DNA of 64,000 nucleotides from Asterias rubens (GCF_902459465.1 NC_047064.1:832762-896761); one strand, 5' to 3'. Positions 47,001-56,871 are shown, counted from the first letter of the stretch. Numbers and translations: made by a program. The notes: generated from the sequence alone by a model not told the origin.

Positions 47001-49573
47001 AATGTCTTCTGATGATGTCTGCAATGGGCGTGGTGTACATTGAGAAGAGTATGGGTCCAAGTGCAGAACCCTGAGCTAGGCCTAATTTGATTCATGTTTC
47101 CATTTATAATAACTCCCACTCGTTATTGTTATGGTTCGTATTGCACTGTTAAGGAGTAAAATTAACTTCCCACCTATATCGAATCTGCTCCATCATTGAA
47201 TGGGATTAAGAAAATCATCAAAACATTATACCTCTTTCCTAAATTATTATTGCTGTTTTGTTTGAATAATGTTAAATGGTTTGTTGATATATATTGCTAA
47301 ACACTGTGATATATAGTTGTAGGCCTACTATGAAAAGCGTTATCTGAATGCATAATAATAATTGCCCTATGTTGCTTCGTTAGACGTCGAAGTTCATTCC
47401 AATGTCATTATGGTGGACGGATCCACTATTGAAACAGACGTGTTTCAAACAGACACAGAAAACCTCATCAGATCATCAATGGATGATGAGACTGGCCAAC
47501 ACACGACGATAGAGGTCGTCGTTGTAGCAACAGATGATTACGAATCGACGTCGACAGGGTGAGATAGAGAAACCAAATAAAACACACATTTTGAGCAGAA
47601 GTTTAAGTTTCGCAATTTTTGGGGAATATTGTTTGTAACCCTAGGAAATTGATGTTCATTTTCTCTCCGACGCCACGCTTGCACAACATTCCAGTGCCTT
47701 TTTAGTTTCCAGTTTTCCACAATAGTCTTAGGCATAAACAATGTCTTTAACCGAGGCCTGTAATTCATGAAGTTTCAATGCTTTATTAGCTTTCCTTTCT
47801 TAACGACGATAATTAGGCTAAACGAACGGGCTGTTCATCCAAAACATTCGACAATGAACTTGACTAGGCCTTGAGGTCCAAACATCAACTAACGACCGCT
47901 GACCAAGTTCATGTGATCCAAATAAAATATAAATGTTTACTAACGTCAGTCACATAGATGTAAGCGCGAGCGTTACAGATATTTATAAAATAATGTTAAT
48001 CTTCAGTACGGACCAAGCATGGGGCCCGACTTGAGCCAAGGCTAAACTTACTTACCTCATGCAATTTCCACCAGTTTGGGAAAATGAAAGGTCCGATTCC
48101 AAAGAGGACAGCCGAATACTCAAAGGATGAACGAACAGCAATAAAGTTGAGCTCAGTGGTTTCTCGCCATGCCTTTGTGAAACCCGGTTTGAGCCCGGAC
48201 ACGAGCATTGCATGTGAATTGGGGTTTTCATACTAGCGGACTGCGTGGGTTTCCCTACATGGGTTTTCCTCACACGTCCAAACCGAAAATTTCTTTGTAT
48301 TTGCGAAAAAGTTGTTGTGATGGTTTCATTAGGATGCTTTGCCGACTATATTATTCAGATTTAAATTCAGAGATTCACAAAGAAACTTGATTTGATTTAC
48401 CTTACAGTGAACCAGTTACGCAGGTAACCTACCTAGTCACTGTGAACGGCACTGCGTTGATGCCAACGGATGTTACTGACATGATGAACGAGATGGGTGA
48501 TGACGTCATCGATGACATCATGTCACACAGTCCATTCAAAGGAGAGGTCGCCCCAAGATCTGGACAAGTTAGTTCATTTTGCAATTCTTTTAAAAATTTT
48601 GCACTATTTACTTTCCTCAATGGATGATAAATTTCTGAATGATGTGTTTTGAAAATGATTCGTTTGACCAGACATCAACTCGAACACTCGAGAAAGAATT
48701 GCAAACTAATTAATAAAGTAAAATTTAATTGTGTTTTGTGTTTCAGACATGGGCAAATGAATACTGGTACATCGTAGCGCTCGCTTGTGTATCAGCCATT
48801 CTACTGATGTCCATACCCACGTTTCTAATATGCAGGTATGTAACAACATTTTGATCCCATCATTCTATCTCAATGGAATACTTTAAACGCTAGGTGGCAG
48901 CAGACTTACCATGTAAATGTCAATTGTTTACATTGTTCTGAGCATGCATACATTACCGAGAACAACTGATTTACCTGTTTAGTCTCATGCCACCTACGTC
49001 CCAAAAGTCCCTGCTTGCAAACTAACTTGTAAAGACTCTGCTTGTCTTGCGCGTATCGAAAACGAGAAAACAACTCGAACGAAGACTACACTTATCCATG
49101 CGATCAACTCTCCTTTTAATCTTCTATCCAACTATTTTGAAAATTAGAATTCAATATTTAACTTGAGGCGCTGTCTTTTATGTGTAAAGTGGGACAGAGC
49201 ACTCAGACGCATAGACCTTATCGCAAATACCAATGCGCAAGCGCAGACTGTTGAATGAGGTGCATTGTGGGATATATATGGATCAAATTTGGATACCAGC
49301 AAGACCACAATGCACCTAATTCCAAGCTTTACGCGCGCGCCCCGGTATTTGCGAAAAGGTCTATGTTTTGTACCGTACGCATTAATCTGAAAATAAACCT
49401 TTTTTAACAGGGCAAAGAAACGAAAGCAGAAGGTTGATGTTACCAATGAGGAGGGTAGCTCATATACAATGGAGGCTGATGGGGGTAGCTCATATAAAAT
49501 GGAGGCATGGGGAGAAGAAGACGGAAGCCTAGGCTATGAACAAGTCGATGAAACACCAGGAGAAAACATCTAG
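31971..49573 (+). CDS. Giant DSL-domain, 68-EGF type I membrane protein (Notch-ligand-like)
   Basis: Ten exons stay in phase: 31971-32024, 34847-35004, 35603-35723, 36389-36564, 37204-44976, 45429-45595, 47384-47558, 48408-48567, 48747-48835, 49411-49573; 9036 nt, 3011 aa. Order: signal peptide (MMRRWVVLLYLAGILVV, 1-17); an N-terminal region with TCCDFCRRISPDIC and a TSWPWSVRLDINVV strand, like the MNNL/C2 region of Notch ligands; a DSL domain (about 176-224) with CNDDFYGSDC, ATYC, SSGHYTC, and cysteine spacing 8-3-11-8-10; 68 EGF domains, most calcium-binding (DIDEC); about 115 non-EGF residues; a helix YWYIVALACVSAILLMSIPT; then RAKKRKQK and a short tail. Expected role: cell-surface ligand or receptor in Notch-type signalling (inference). 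It could instead be a DSL-bearing adhesion protein. Confidence 0.9.
32161..32512. mobile_element. 'ggcactggacac' MITE in intron 1
   Basis: Runs from 'aggcactggacacgtttggt' to 'ttaccaaacgtttacagtgc' plus 'ctttaa', with the family's internal 'gtaacgcagtttttgagaag' and 'acaccaagtgaaaatactgg'. Confidence 0.75.
32958..33302. mobile_element. 'ggcactggacac' MITE in intron 1, diverged
   Basis: 'aaagtcatagacactattgg' to 'ggtgtccatgactttaa', same internal order as the 32161 copy but more diverged. 33303-34117 shows nothing recognised. Confidence 0.7.
34118..34176. repeat. (ACAT)n microsatellite
   Basis: Impure 'acat' / 'atac' repeats run for about 60 bp in intron 1. A following 'tagcgcca...gcgctttgga' resembles SINE tail sequence. 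34230-34846 has no recognised feature apart from a 'taaaggaacattacagaat' motif near 34656 that looks like a MITE end. Confidence 0.65.
35126..35312. mobile_element. MITE, 'aatttcatagagctgct' family, diverged copy
   Basis: 'aatttcatagagctgcttaa' at the left and 'agcagctgtattaaattggg' at the right are degraded inverted repeats matching the better copy at 56394-56590. It lies in the intron between the exons ending 35004 and starting 35603. Confidence 0.7.
36131..36223 (+). other. Candidate alternative exon with in-frame stop
   Basis: A strong acceptor 'tttttctcag' precedes a frame that joins in phase 0 to the exon ending 35723 and reads TSDGWCPSTDAAARNAVG, then TRCLLAEHKKPK and TGA. Skipping it gives the full-length protein. 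Including it would give a secreted, roughly 140-residue form without DSL or EGF, or trigger nonsense-mediated decay. No good donor follows. It may also be a chance open frame. Confidence 0.45.
36803..36853. repeat. Near-perfect hairpin in intron
   Basis: 'attcatgtaaagtttatgcg' pairs with 'cgcataaactttaaatgaat' across a short 'tttttaaa' loop. Possibly a very small MITE. It lies about 350 bp upstream of the giant exon. Confidence 0.75.
38057..43984 (+). repeat. 26-copy, 228-bp coding tandem array (52 EGF domains)
   Basis: 5928 bp equals exactly 26 x 228 bp. Each unit codes two 38-residue EGF domains: type A (…CLNNGTCTDLVNSFNC… AGFEDVLC) and type B (…CQNGxxCSDLVNEFICSC… GFTGQLC). There is no indel in any copy. 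Variation is confined to a few positions: CASTPC/CSSSPC/CSSNPC in A, and SSNPC/LSDPC/FSDPC, AR/AT/GR, LVNEF/LVDEF/LLDEF in B. These variants are shuffled among copies as blocks, pointing to gene conversion or unequal exchange. Six distinct EGF domains precede and ten follow the array. Confidence 0.97.
45596..47383 (+). other. GC-AG intron of the DSL/EGF gene
   Basis: The exon ends ATAG|GCAAGT, the standard context of GC donors, and the next exon opens after 'ttcgttag' at 47384. Using this donor keeps the phase (1 then 2) and gives GAC at the junction. No GT donor nearby keeps the frame. The intron houses an antisense LINE fragment. Confidence 0.75.
45984..47086 (-). mobile_element. 5'-truncated non-LTR retrotransposon (LINE) with RT C-terminal half
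   Basis: On the minus strand an open frame from about 47086 to 46135 reads GLAQGSALGPILFSMYTTPI, then CYADDIQIYIAVD (the YADD reverse-transcriptase motif), KSNFLKLNEAKTEFMIVG and the usual KLDMCNSLMYGV, LQRLQNMAARLV, LHWLPVEQRI and WNSLPYHIR segments downstream of RT in CR1/Jockey-like elements. The 3' end is 'gcgctatataagactcc' followed by (ATT)n. The endonuclease and the first RT blocks are missing. It is inserted antisense in an intron of the DSL/EGF gene. Confidence 0.88.
48058..48205 (-). other. Exon-like antisense open frame, unidentified
   Basis: The minus strand reads KAWRETTELNFIAVRSSFEY then SAVLFGIGPFIFPNWWKLHE and is followed by a good donor, GTAAGT. It lies inside an intron of the DSL/EGF gene. 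The family was not recognised. It may be a fragment of a transposed exon or retained pseudogene. Confidence 0.3.
49209..49365. mobile_element. Foldback MITE in last intron
   Basis: The ends 'catagaccttatcgcaaata' and 'tatttgcgaaaaggtctatg' are inverted complements with one small difference, and an internal 'gtgcattgtgg' / 'ccacaatgcac' pair follows. Confidence 0.75.
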
Positions 49574-49794
49574 GGATGACACAGAAGACAATCACCACTG
49601 GAAAGAAATTGTACTCCAAAGAAAACATCAAATGGGTGAAACTGCTTTAATATAATAATATTATCAGCACTAGGTTCTTATGTGCACATTCTAGTACCTA
49701 GATCAAGGCACTTAACCACATTCATGTTCAACAGGCATTAAACTTGCACCATTCCCCAAACTTTCCCATCACCCGTCGAAGGGAGCATTTAACC

Positions 49795-50010
49795 GCATAA
49801 ATTAATTCTTATGTTAGAGGTTCCCCCAACACAATACCTTCTATGCATTCGCGGGTTCCAATTTATACACCTGGATGAAGAGAAGTTATTAAGGTAACTT
49901 GCCCAATGACATAAACGTCATGACCGGGATTGAACCCACAATGTGTGGCTCTGCCAGTGACAAAACTCGAGTCTGTGAACTAGACCGCTGGGCCAAGACA
50001 CGCGTCTCAA
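49795..50010 (-). repeat. tRNA-derived SINE downstream of the DSL/EGF gene
   Basis: On the minus strand the A-box-like 'ttggcccagcggtctagttc' and B box 'gtgggttcaatcccgg' are followed by 'gggcaagttacctt' and 'ttctcttcatccaggtgta', a SINE layout. It may lie in the 3' UTR of the DSL/EGF gene. Confidence 0.65.
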
Positions 50011-51474
50011 TGGTAGATGGTTCCAAGCCCGAACAAAAAAGATACACATTCCAATTATTATTATCTCACTATGACGTAATATACAATTTGCATATCTACT
50101 GTGAGCTTTATAGTGGACGGCGGCAGCTCAGTTGTCTTTATCTTTCAATCTATTTTAGTACATGGATGTGGGAATTTGATACGGCGAAGGCAAAACAAAT
50201 AGGTCTATTGTATAATACATAAGCAAATCGTTTACTAGAGAAACTATTCACATAAAGAACATTTTTGTTCCGAATTCTTGATCAAAATTGATAATTAGTG
50301 TTCTGCGGATGATGTATTTAAACATTATTGACTTTACACGCAGCCTGTATATAAACCGTGTTTAACATGTATCCAGTGCGACCGTGTTTTTGAGTTTCAA
50401 CATAAAACCCTTTATCTCAAAACCCTTGGCAAGTTTGGTTTGAAAAATCTACGGTAGGTTTACAATACGATACCTCTGTTCTGAGGAACATTATTTAATA
50501 GACATGAAAATGGGGTTCTTTCAACAAAATAATACGTTTCACAAAAAGGTTTTTATTCTTCGTTGGTTTTTGGAATTGTACATTCATTTATGTCCTGGTT
50601 TTGCATACAAACATTCCATAATATTATTATTATACAACCTTTTCAAAGATCAAACTAAAGTAATTGTTACTAAAGGGTATGTAATACGTTTGGTAATGAC
50701 CCAAGTTAATGACAACAACAACTTTGGTAAGACGTACAGCAGCTTCGGATTGTGTAATGCACGTCGAAGTACGGTTATGAAATAGATATCACTGTTATCC
50801 CCAAACTATGAATCTAAAAAAGCATTTCTGTGTTTCTCAGATTGTGTATTCAAATTGCAGATTTATCTTCCTGCGTGGACATAACCGGTCCAGATTTTCG
50901 GCAATATCTCAAAAAGGATATCACCCTAGTTTTTTTTTTGGTTTTTTTTTTTGGTTTTTTTATACAGTTTTACGATTGAAACCAACAGTGGGTCCCAAAT
51001 ACCAAATTATATACAATCCCTTTAAATGTTCTCGGACGTTTAGATTTTTTTATTTTGTAAACGGAAACACAAAACTATGAAAGTTTTTTTACCATTGTCT
51101 CGCATGACTTTGTTGCAAAAGGGCAATAGTATAAATAAATGTAAAAATGGACGTTTAAATATTTGTAAGTTTGTAAAAATAAAAACACTTTTAATCAGGT
51201 ATCCTTCTACCGTTAATTGGTCTTTAAGTTCTTCGTTGCCTGCATACATTGTAAATTTTGCGACAAAAGGGCCATTTTTGTGAGGTGGTCAAATAATAGT
51301 ACGAAATTGTTTACTTTAAATTATAACTCATGCTAAAAAATATATATATCAACCCTATCACTTGTTTTTTTCTTCTCAACGTTCGACTCAACTTTCCAAA
51401 TGCTGAGATAGTATATATACATCTAACCCTCCAATTGTTTTAAGAGGGTAGATTCATAATTTAAAAATAAAATT
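50011..51474. other. AT-rich intergenic DNA
   Basis: No gene was recognised. T-rich runs lie at 50930-50965. A minus-strand AATAAA at 51049-51054 could serve the 415-codon gene upstream. Confidence 0.4.
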
Positions 51475-52722
51475 TTACCGTACGAAAACTTCTCTTATAT
51501 CCATCTCCTCATCGGCCCCTCTGAGGTACGAACATTTAGAAAGATTTTTAGTCAGTTCATCGACGCCAGCAGATTTATTGTCTTTCCAGTTATGATATTT
51601 TACCGACGAAGTGAAAGCCTTTTGCATCATGTTCTCTTGTGAGACTGTGTCTTTCGTCTTGTCCACTGATCTATCTTGCTTAGATTCAGTTGTGATTGAT
51701 TTCATTGAGCCTATTCTCAGCTCTAACCACGCTGACTTCCTCGGCCTAAGACGCAAGACCCTTCCACAAGGAGCATCGGACTGATTGTCGAAGCTTGCCA
51801 CCGACGACTTGGCTCTCTGCTGCTGAAGCGCCAATTTTGGAGGGAGGGATTTTGTGAACAAGTCTGAGATGTTGATTTGATTCGATTTGGGCGCTAAATC
51901 TTCTCTTTCTTGAGTTTTCATTGAGAGAACACCGAGAGCCGCCATCTTGAATGATGGTTTAGATGGTGAGTTCTGTTTAGAGTTGTCTGCATTGGCAACA
52001 CGAGCTGAATCATGATTTGGTGGGGTTTTACTTTTAAATCCCCTCGCACTAAATGAAAATTGACCCGTCTGTTGATGAGAACTGCTACCAATCAGTCTGG
52101 GACCTCTTCCACTGTGCCTGAAAGTTTGACTCGGTGGAAAGCTAATCTCAGTGAGACTCTGAAATTCATGTAATGTCTTAGGTTGGACGAGATAATCCAC
52201 TTCATCTCCAGAGAGACGTCTAAGTTGTGGAATAGTCCGAGGGGATCTCTCCGGGATGCTTAGCTTGAGGTGCTCTGGCGATGCCGTCACAATGGCGTTA
52301 CGGCGGGATGAATTGGTCGGCAGTATTCCGCTCTTGCTTTTTGGTTTGGATAACTCCGCCAATCTCTCAGCAGACAGTAAGCCGCGTCGGGCAATCCTTG
52401 TACGTGATACCTCCCTTGATTTCTTAGAGTTCGCTTCCTCATCCTCTTCAGCTTTCTTTGGAACGCCTGAATCCCTTCTTTCCTGAGTGTGGAGATTATT
52501 TTGTGAATCTGTTATCGGTTCACCGGATACAGTTTGGCGAAAGTCATAAGCCTGTCGTAGAGATTTGATCTTCTCTTCAAGTCGAGCCTTTTCCCGTCGA
52601 ATTAATTCCTGTGCGAAGGAGTGATCTAGAAAACGAACTCGTTTCTTCGTTTTGGGGGTTTGGTTGTCAGTGGTGGTCCTAAAGTCATCAGCTGAATTCA
52701 CCAGCCTTCTCTGTTTCATCAT
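51475..52722 (-). CDS. Unknown 415-aa basic, disordered protein with KRVRF (PP1-docking-like) motif
   Basis: An uninterrupted frame of 415 codons starts at a tandem ATG ATG (52722) and ends at TAA (51475). The frame stays open about 20 codons further upstream, but without another ATG. The protein is rich in Ser, Lys and Arg and probably disordered. It has KKRVRFLDH at about residues 26-34, matching the RVxF docking motif of PP1 partners, followed by a charged helix (AQELIRREKARLEEKIKSLR, about 37-56). There are many S/T-P and RxxS sites. I do not recognise the family. An acceptor-like 'atcattattag' lies just upstream, and the 3' end, GTACG|GTAAAA, could be a donor, so further exons are possible. 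Confidence 0.6.
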   Translation of the reverse strand: MMKQRRLVNSADDFRTTTDNQTPKTKKRVRFLDHSFAQELIRREKARLEEKIKSLRQAYDFRQTVSGEPITDSQNNLHTQERRDSGVPKKAEEDEEANSKKSREVSRTRIARRGLLSAERLAELSKPKSKSGILPTNSSRRNAIVTASPEHLKLSIPERSPRTIPQLRRLSGDEVDYLVQPKTLHEFQSLTEISFPPSQTFRHSGRGPRLIGSSSHQQTGQFSFSARGFKSKTPPNHDSARVANADNSKQNSPSKPSFKMAALGVLSMKTQEREDLAPKSNQINISDLFTKSLPPKLALQQQRAKSSVASFDNQSDAPCGRVLRLRPRKSAWLELRIGSMKSITTESKQDRSVDKTKDTVSQENMMQKAFTSSVKYHNWKDNKSAGVDELTKNLSKCSYLRGADEEMDIREVFVR

Positions 52723-53731
52723 TGTGATCAGAAGAACTTCTAATAATGATATCTGTTTACTACCACTCACTTTGAAAACTGTTCCTACTCATCAGAAATC
52801 ATGTTTTGTTCTTTGGAAAATTAAACAACTCCTTCAGTTCGTTTTTTTTTCTTTCCGTTCTGATCTCTCGTCTATCATCGCCAAGCATTTTGGCTCCAGC
52901 ATCTTGTAAGCATTTTGTTGCCACAAAAGACGTCTGTCACCAGGTGCCAAGATGTGACATGGGCATTACTAGCCCCATCACCCGTACAGAAAACCTTGGG
53001 AGCATGTAAATAAACCCTTTCACTCTAATAAACATCACCAGTTAGGTAAAAGTAGTGCTATAAAAACAAAGCTACTACCATATTGATTTATTTCGTCTCT
53101 CTAGCTATGAATGTATGACCAGTAGAAAGTGAAAACACTCAAGTTAGTTTCCTGACCGTTAATCAAACAAACTCAACTTAGAGGGGGCTTTGTTTGCGTA
53201 GGTAATGAAGCCGTTTTTGAACAAGTGTCAACAGAACTAACAAGTAGCCCGGAATAGAACACCATTCAATACAAGCGAAATCTCGACGGGCAACTTGTTG
53301 TGCGAGTAAACTTTCAAATACCGGTTTTGTTTGCAGGCTGCCGTGGAGTTCTGTCTTTGTTCTCAATTCAAAGTCTTAAAGGTCGAATATCACTGGCATC
53401 AAATCTTGGTTTACTTTCGGGGAAATTTAAGGAATATCTTGTTTGTCATTTGATTCTTAACATAATAATGATAACACTAACAAGTTTTTATATTTTACAC
53501 GGCACGGCTATTGCAAAATGACAAATCTCACAATACATTACAAGTAAGTGAACCACAAATTCTACCGTTCAGAATTACGTTCAGAATGAACATCTTCTAT
53601 TTTTTATTAAACCATGATAAACCACTGAGTATTTTTTGATTATTTTTTTAAAATGAACTGAGTATCATAACTTATACTAGCCCAAATAAGTTTCTTTTAT
53701 TTATAGAAAGAACACGAAATTTAATATTGTG
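52723..53731. other. Intergenic, upstream of the 415-codon gene
   Basis: No exon, promoter motif or repeat recognised. Confidence 0.4.
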
Positions 53732-54105
53732 TTAAAGGCATTGGACACGTTTGGTAATTGTCTAAGACCAGTATTCTCACTTGGTGCATCACAAAATATG
53801 CATAAAATAACAAACCTGTGAATATTGGGGCTCAATTGGTGATCGAATTTGCAAGTGATTAAAACGCCCTTGTTGCATTACTTGATGTGCTTTCAGGTGC
53901 ATAAAAAAGGCTTCAGCTGAAGTCTTTATTATTTGAGTGAGAATATATACCTTTCTGAAAAACTACGTTATAACTTCAGGGGGGGGGGGCGGGGGCTGTT
54001 TCTCCCAATGTGTTATACTATCAACAGCTCAACACTGCTCGTTACCAAGTAAGTTTTTATGCTAACAACAATTTTGAGTTATTACAATATTGTCCAGTGC
54101 CTTTC
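53732..54105. mobile_element. 'ggcactggacac' MITE
   Basis: 'gttaaaggcattggacacgt' to 'atattgtccagtgccttt', with the family's internal blocks; a G-rich run 'cagggggggggg' is expanded in the centre. Confidence 0.75.
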
Positions 54106-55437
54106 AACCTCGCAGATAATATACCAAGGAAATATAGAAAAAAGTAAATCGACTACCAGTACTTGATCATCCATTTCTGTTCTCGTAATTTTCTTTCCAC
54201 TTTCACTCATCTTGGCTAAAATTGAAAAAATATAAAATTCAGACCGCACCATCTTTGGTCATCGTTACACGTTAAAACATCTTACTTGCGGTAAATTGTG
54301 TTTACCTCTTAAACACCCAATAGACACACCCATCTGAACACTATATATAATTACTTTATTTACACCAATGGTAAAAAATATGTGGCTATATATGTATGAA
54401 TAGAATCGAATTTAATGTAAATAACCAGGGGGTTGGTAACATTTTCGTCAGTTTGACCAATTTCTTTATAATTGGACACATTGATTTATCTGCTATTTGC
54501 ATGTATACATGTATTAACACCCAGTTTTAATGTACGTTTCCAGCAAATGTTGGCTCCCTTGCAGCGAATCCTGGCCAAAACCTACACACTCCCAACATTT
54601 TCTATTTGCAGAATTCTTAAATTTCAAATGAATCAACATAAATGATCCAGTTTGATTCTTGCATTGCAGCTCACCTCCCTTCAAATATGGAAAACAAAAC
54701 AACTCAAATCCTCAAATTCTACTGATGTAAAACACTAGTGTTCACATGGGCACATTTATCACTTGTACAAGAGCACATTGATCTGAAAAGATTTGCATAT
54801 TGTTGCATACTCAAATGGAGCATGGGTCCTCTTTAGAGTCTAAGCTAATTGAAGACAATTATGTAAATGTATGCAAAATTATACAGCAACATATCTGATT
54901 GGTTAAATACCGATTGATTGGCATCATGATTAACTGTTTAATTATAATCTTGCCCATAAGAAAACCATGTAAAATTTGTAGCACCTACCTATTTTACTTT
55001 ATTAATACGTGTACTTATAAATTTGTTGGTTTTATTTTGTTTTTTTGTTTGTTTTTCATACCGATATAACATTCACCATTTTAATCATTACAATTATGCA
55101 ATGATAAACGAAAACAATGGTAAATATTTAGGGAAATAAAATAATGTCGAAAGACAAGTAAACAATATACATGTACTTAGTTAACTTTAGTACTTGTATT
55201 GAAATTTGTAAACACAAATATATATTTTTTTTCTGATCATGAAAACAATTTGAATCTGTGCTTGGAACCCCAACGATTACAAGTATCTTATCTTATTAAT
55301 TGAATTAAGATGTTACATCAAAAATGCTACAAATATCACATATAAACATGATAAAATAACTTGAAAATGATACTTCAGTGAAGAGCAAAGATATTAAACA
55401 TTTCTACAAATTGGATAAATCTATTTACAGCTCACAA
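54106..55437. other. AT-rich intergenic DNA
   Basis: No gene or repeat was recognised. Confidence 0.45.
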
Positions 55438-55782
55438 TTAAAGGAACACGTTGCCTTGGATCGGTCGAGTTGGTCTTTGAAAAGCGTTTGTAACCACTTG
55501 TTATAAAATGCATATGGTTAGAAAGATTTTTTTAAAAGTAGAATACAATGATCCACACACATTTGCCTCGAAATTGCTTGGTTTTCCTTTTACTTTGCGA
55601 ACTAACACGGTCGTGTTTGTCGACGAGGTAAAAGGAAAACCACGCAATTTTGAGTGATACTTGTGTGGATCATTATACTCTACTTTTAAATTATCTTTCT
55701 AATCATATGTATTCTATAACAAACGGTTATACACGCTTTTCAAAGACCAACTCGACCGATCCAAGGCAACGTGTTCCTTTAA
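55438..55782. mobile_element. Long-armed MITE flanked by TTAA
   Basis: The arms start 'aggaacacgttgccttggat' and end with its complement, and pair over about 130 bp with mismatches ('ggtcgagttggtctttgaaa', 'ggttttccttttac'). TTAA flanks both ends at 55438-55441 and 55779-55782. A TTAA target is typical of piggyBac-type elements, so a piggyBac-derived MITE is possible. TA insertion is the alternative. Confidence 0.8.
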
Positions 55783-55881
55783 GATCAGCAGAGATCAATT
55801 TAATTGTTCTGAACAAAACATCTTAACAATGATGATGTGACATACCATGAACTCATGTACAGATCTAACCCTTAAGACCAA

Positions 55882-56008
55882 TTCATACTTCCTACTTTTG
55901 ACGTTGCAGGAGTTGAGCACAAGTCAACTAAACAAATTATTTGTTGAGTTGAGAATTAATTGTGGCAACTAAATTCCCTTCGCATTCACATTCGCATGAA
56001 GTAGTGAA
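55882..56008. mobile_element. Small foldback MITE
   Basis: 'ttcatacttcctacttttga' and 'cattcgcatgaagtagtgaa' are imperfect inverted ends. The interior 'gcaggagttgagcacaagtc' is shared with about 5680. Confidence 0.5.
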
Positions 56009-56393
56009 CCAGGCTAAACACTTACACTAACCCACTTCAGTCCTAGTACCAAATTTAGTTGTTCATTATATTAACTTTACAAAGATTAAGAGAGAAAAAG
56101 TGGATCTTGATTTCTAAATTTTCTTTAATGAAATGAAGAAAATAAGTACTATCTCGAAAGAACAACAATTGATTGAGTGACATGATAATGATTACTTATT
56201 GATTGCTAATAATTGATTATTGATAACCAATCATTACAAGTTCAGTCTTTAGTTAAGCAGCTCAATAGGAGCAGGTGGCTGCCTCGTTGCTATAAACCAT
56301 ATCCAATCGAAGCTTAGCGTCCATACAAATTGTAGAGTCTTTGGATGTTCATATTGAGATCTCTGTAAACAGACGTTAGTTATTGTGCATTCT

Positions 56394-56590
56394 GGGCCCA
56401 ATTTCATAGAGCTGCTAAGCACAAAAATTTGCTTAGCAGGAAATTTCTTCCTTGATAAAAGCAGGATTACCAACCAAATTTCCATTTGTTGCATCTTGCT
56501 TATTACTGGTATTCAGCTCCTGTTTTTATCTAAGCAAACATTTCATGCTAAGCAAATGTTTGTGCTTAGCGGCTCTATGAAATTGGGCCC
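56394..56590. mobile_element. MITE, 'gggcccaatttcatagagc' family
   Basis: The left arm 'gggcccaatttcatagagct' + 'gctaagcac' is matched inverted by 'gcttagcggctctatgaaat' + 'tgggccc'. A diverged relative is at 35126-35312. Confidence 0.85.
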
Positions 56591-56705
56591 TGCACTGCTG
56601 CTCCTCTTTATTCACTGCCTTTTGGTCAGGTGAAGGGCTTTTTGTTTTATGTTTCATACAATGCAATATTGATTTGTTGCTTTAATTGAAAGACTCACAG
56701 TTTAC

Positions 56706-56711
56706 TTTATT
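56706..56711 (-). promoter_or_regulatory. Candidate polyadenylation signal for WDSUB1
   Basis: Minus-strand AATAAA about 0.9 kb below the WDSUB1 stop. If used, the tandem repeats at 56872-57540 are in the 3' UTR. Motif-based only. Confidence 0.25.
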
Positions 56712-56871
56712 AAAAGTTGAAGTGTTTGGATGACCATCTTGTTAGGAGCAGGGGGCTGCCGCAATTGAAGCTCAGCGTTCCTACAGATTGTAGAGTCTTT
56801 GGATAATCATCTTGGAATCTTAGTATACAGATGATGTTAACTACTGTGCACCCAAAACGTGGACAACCAAA

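Noticed and set aside
52723..52770. Start of the 415-aa protein at 52770
   Set aside because: The codon there is GTG. The first ATG in frame is at 52722.
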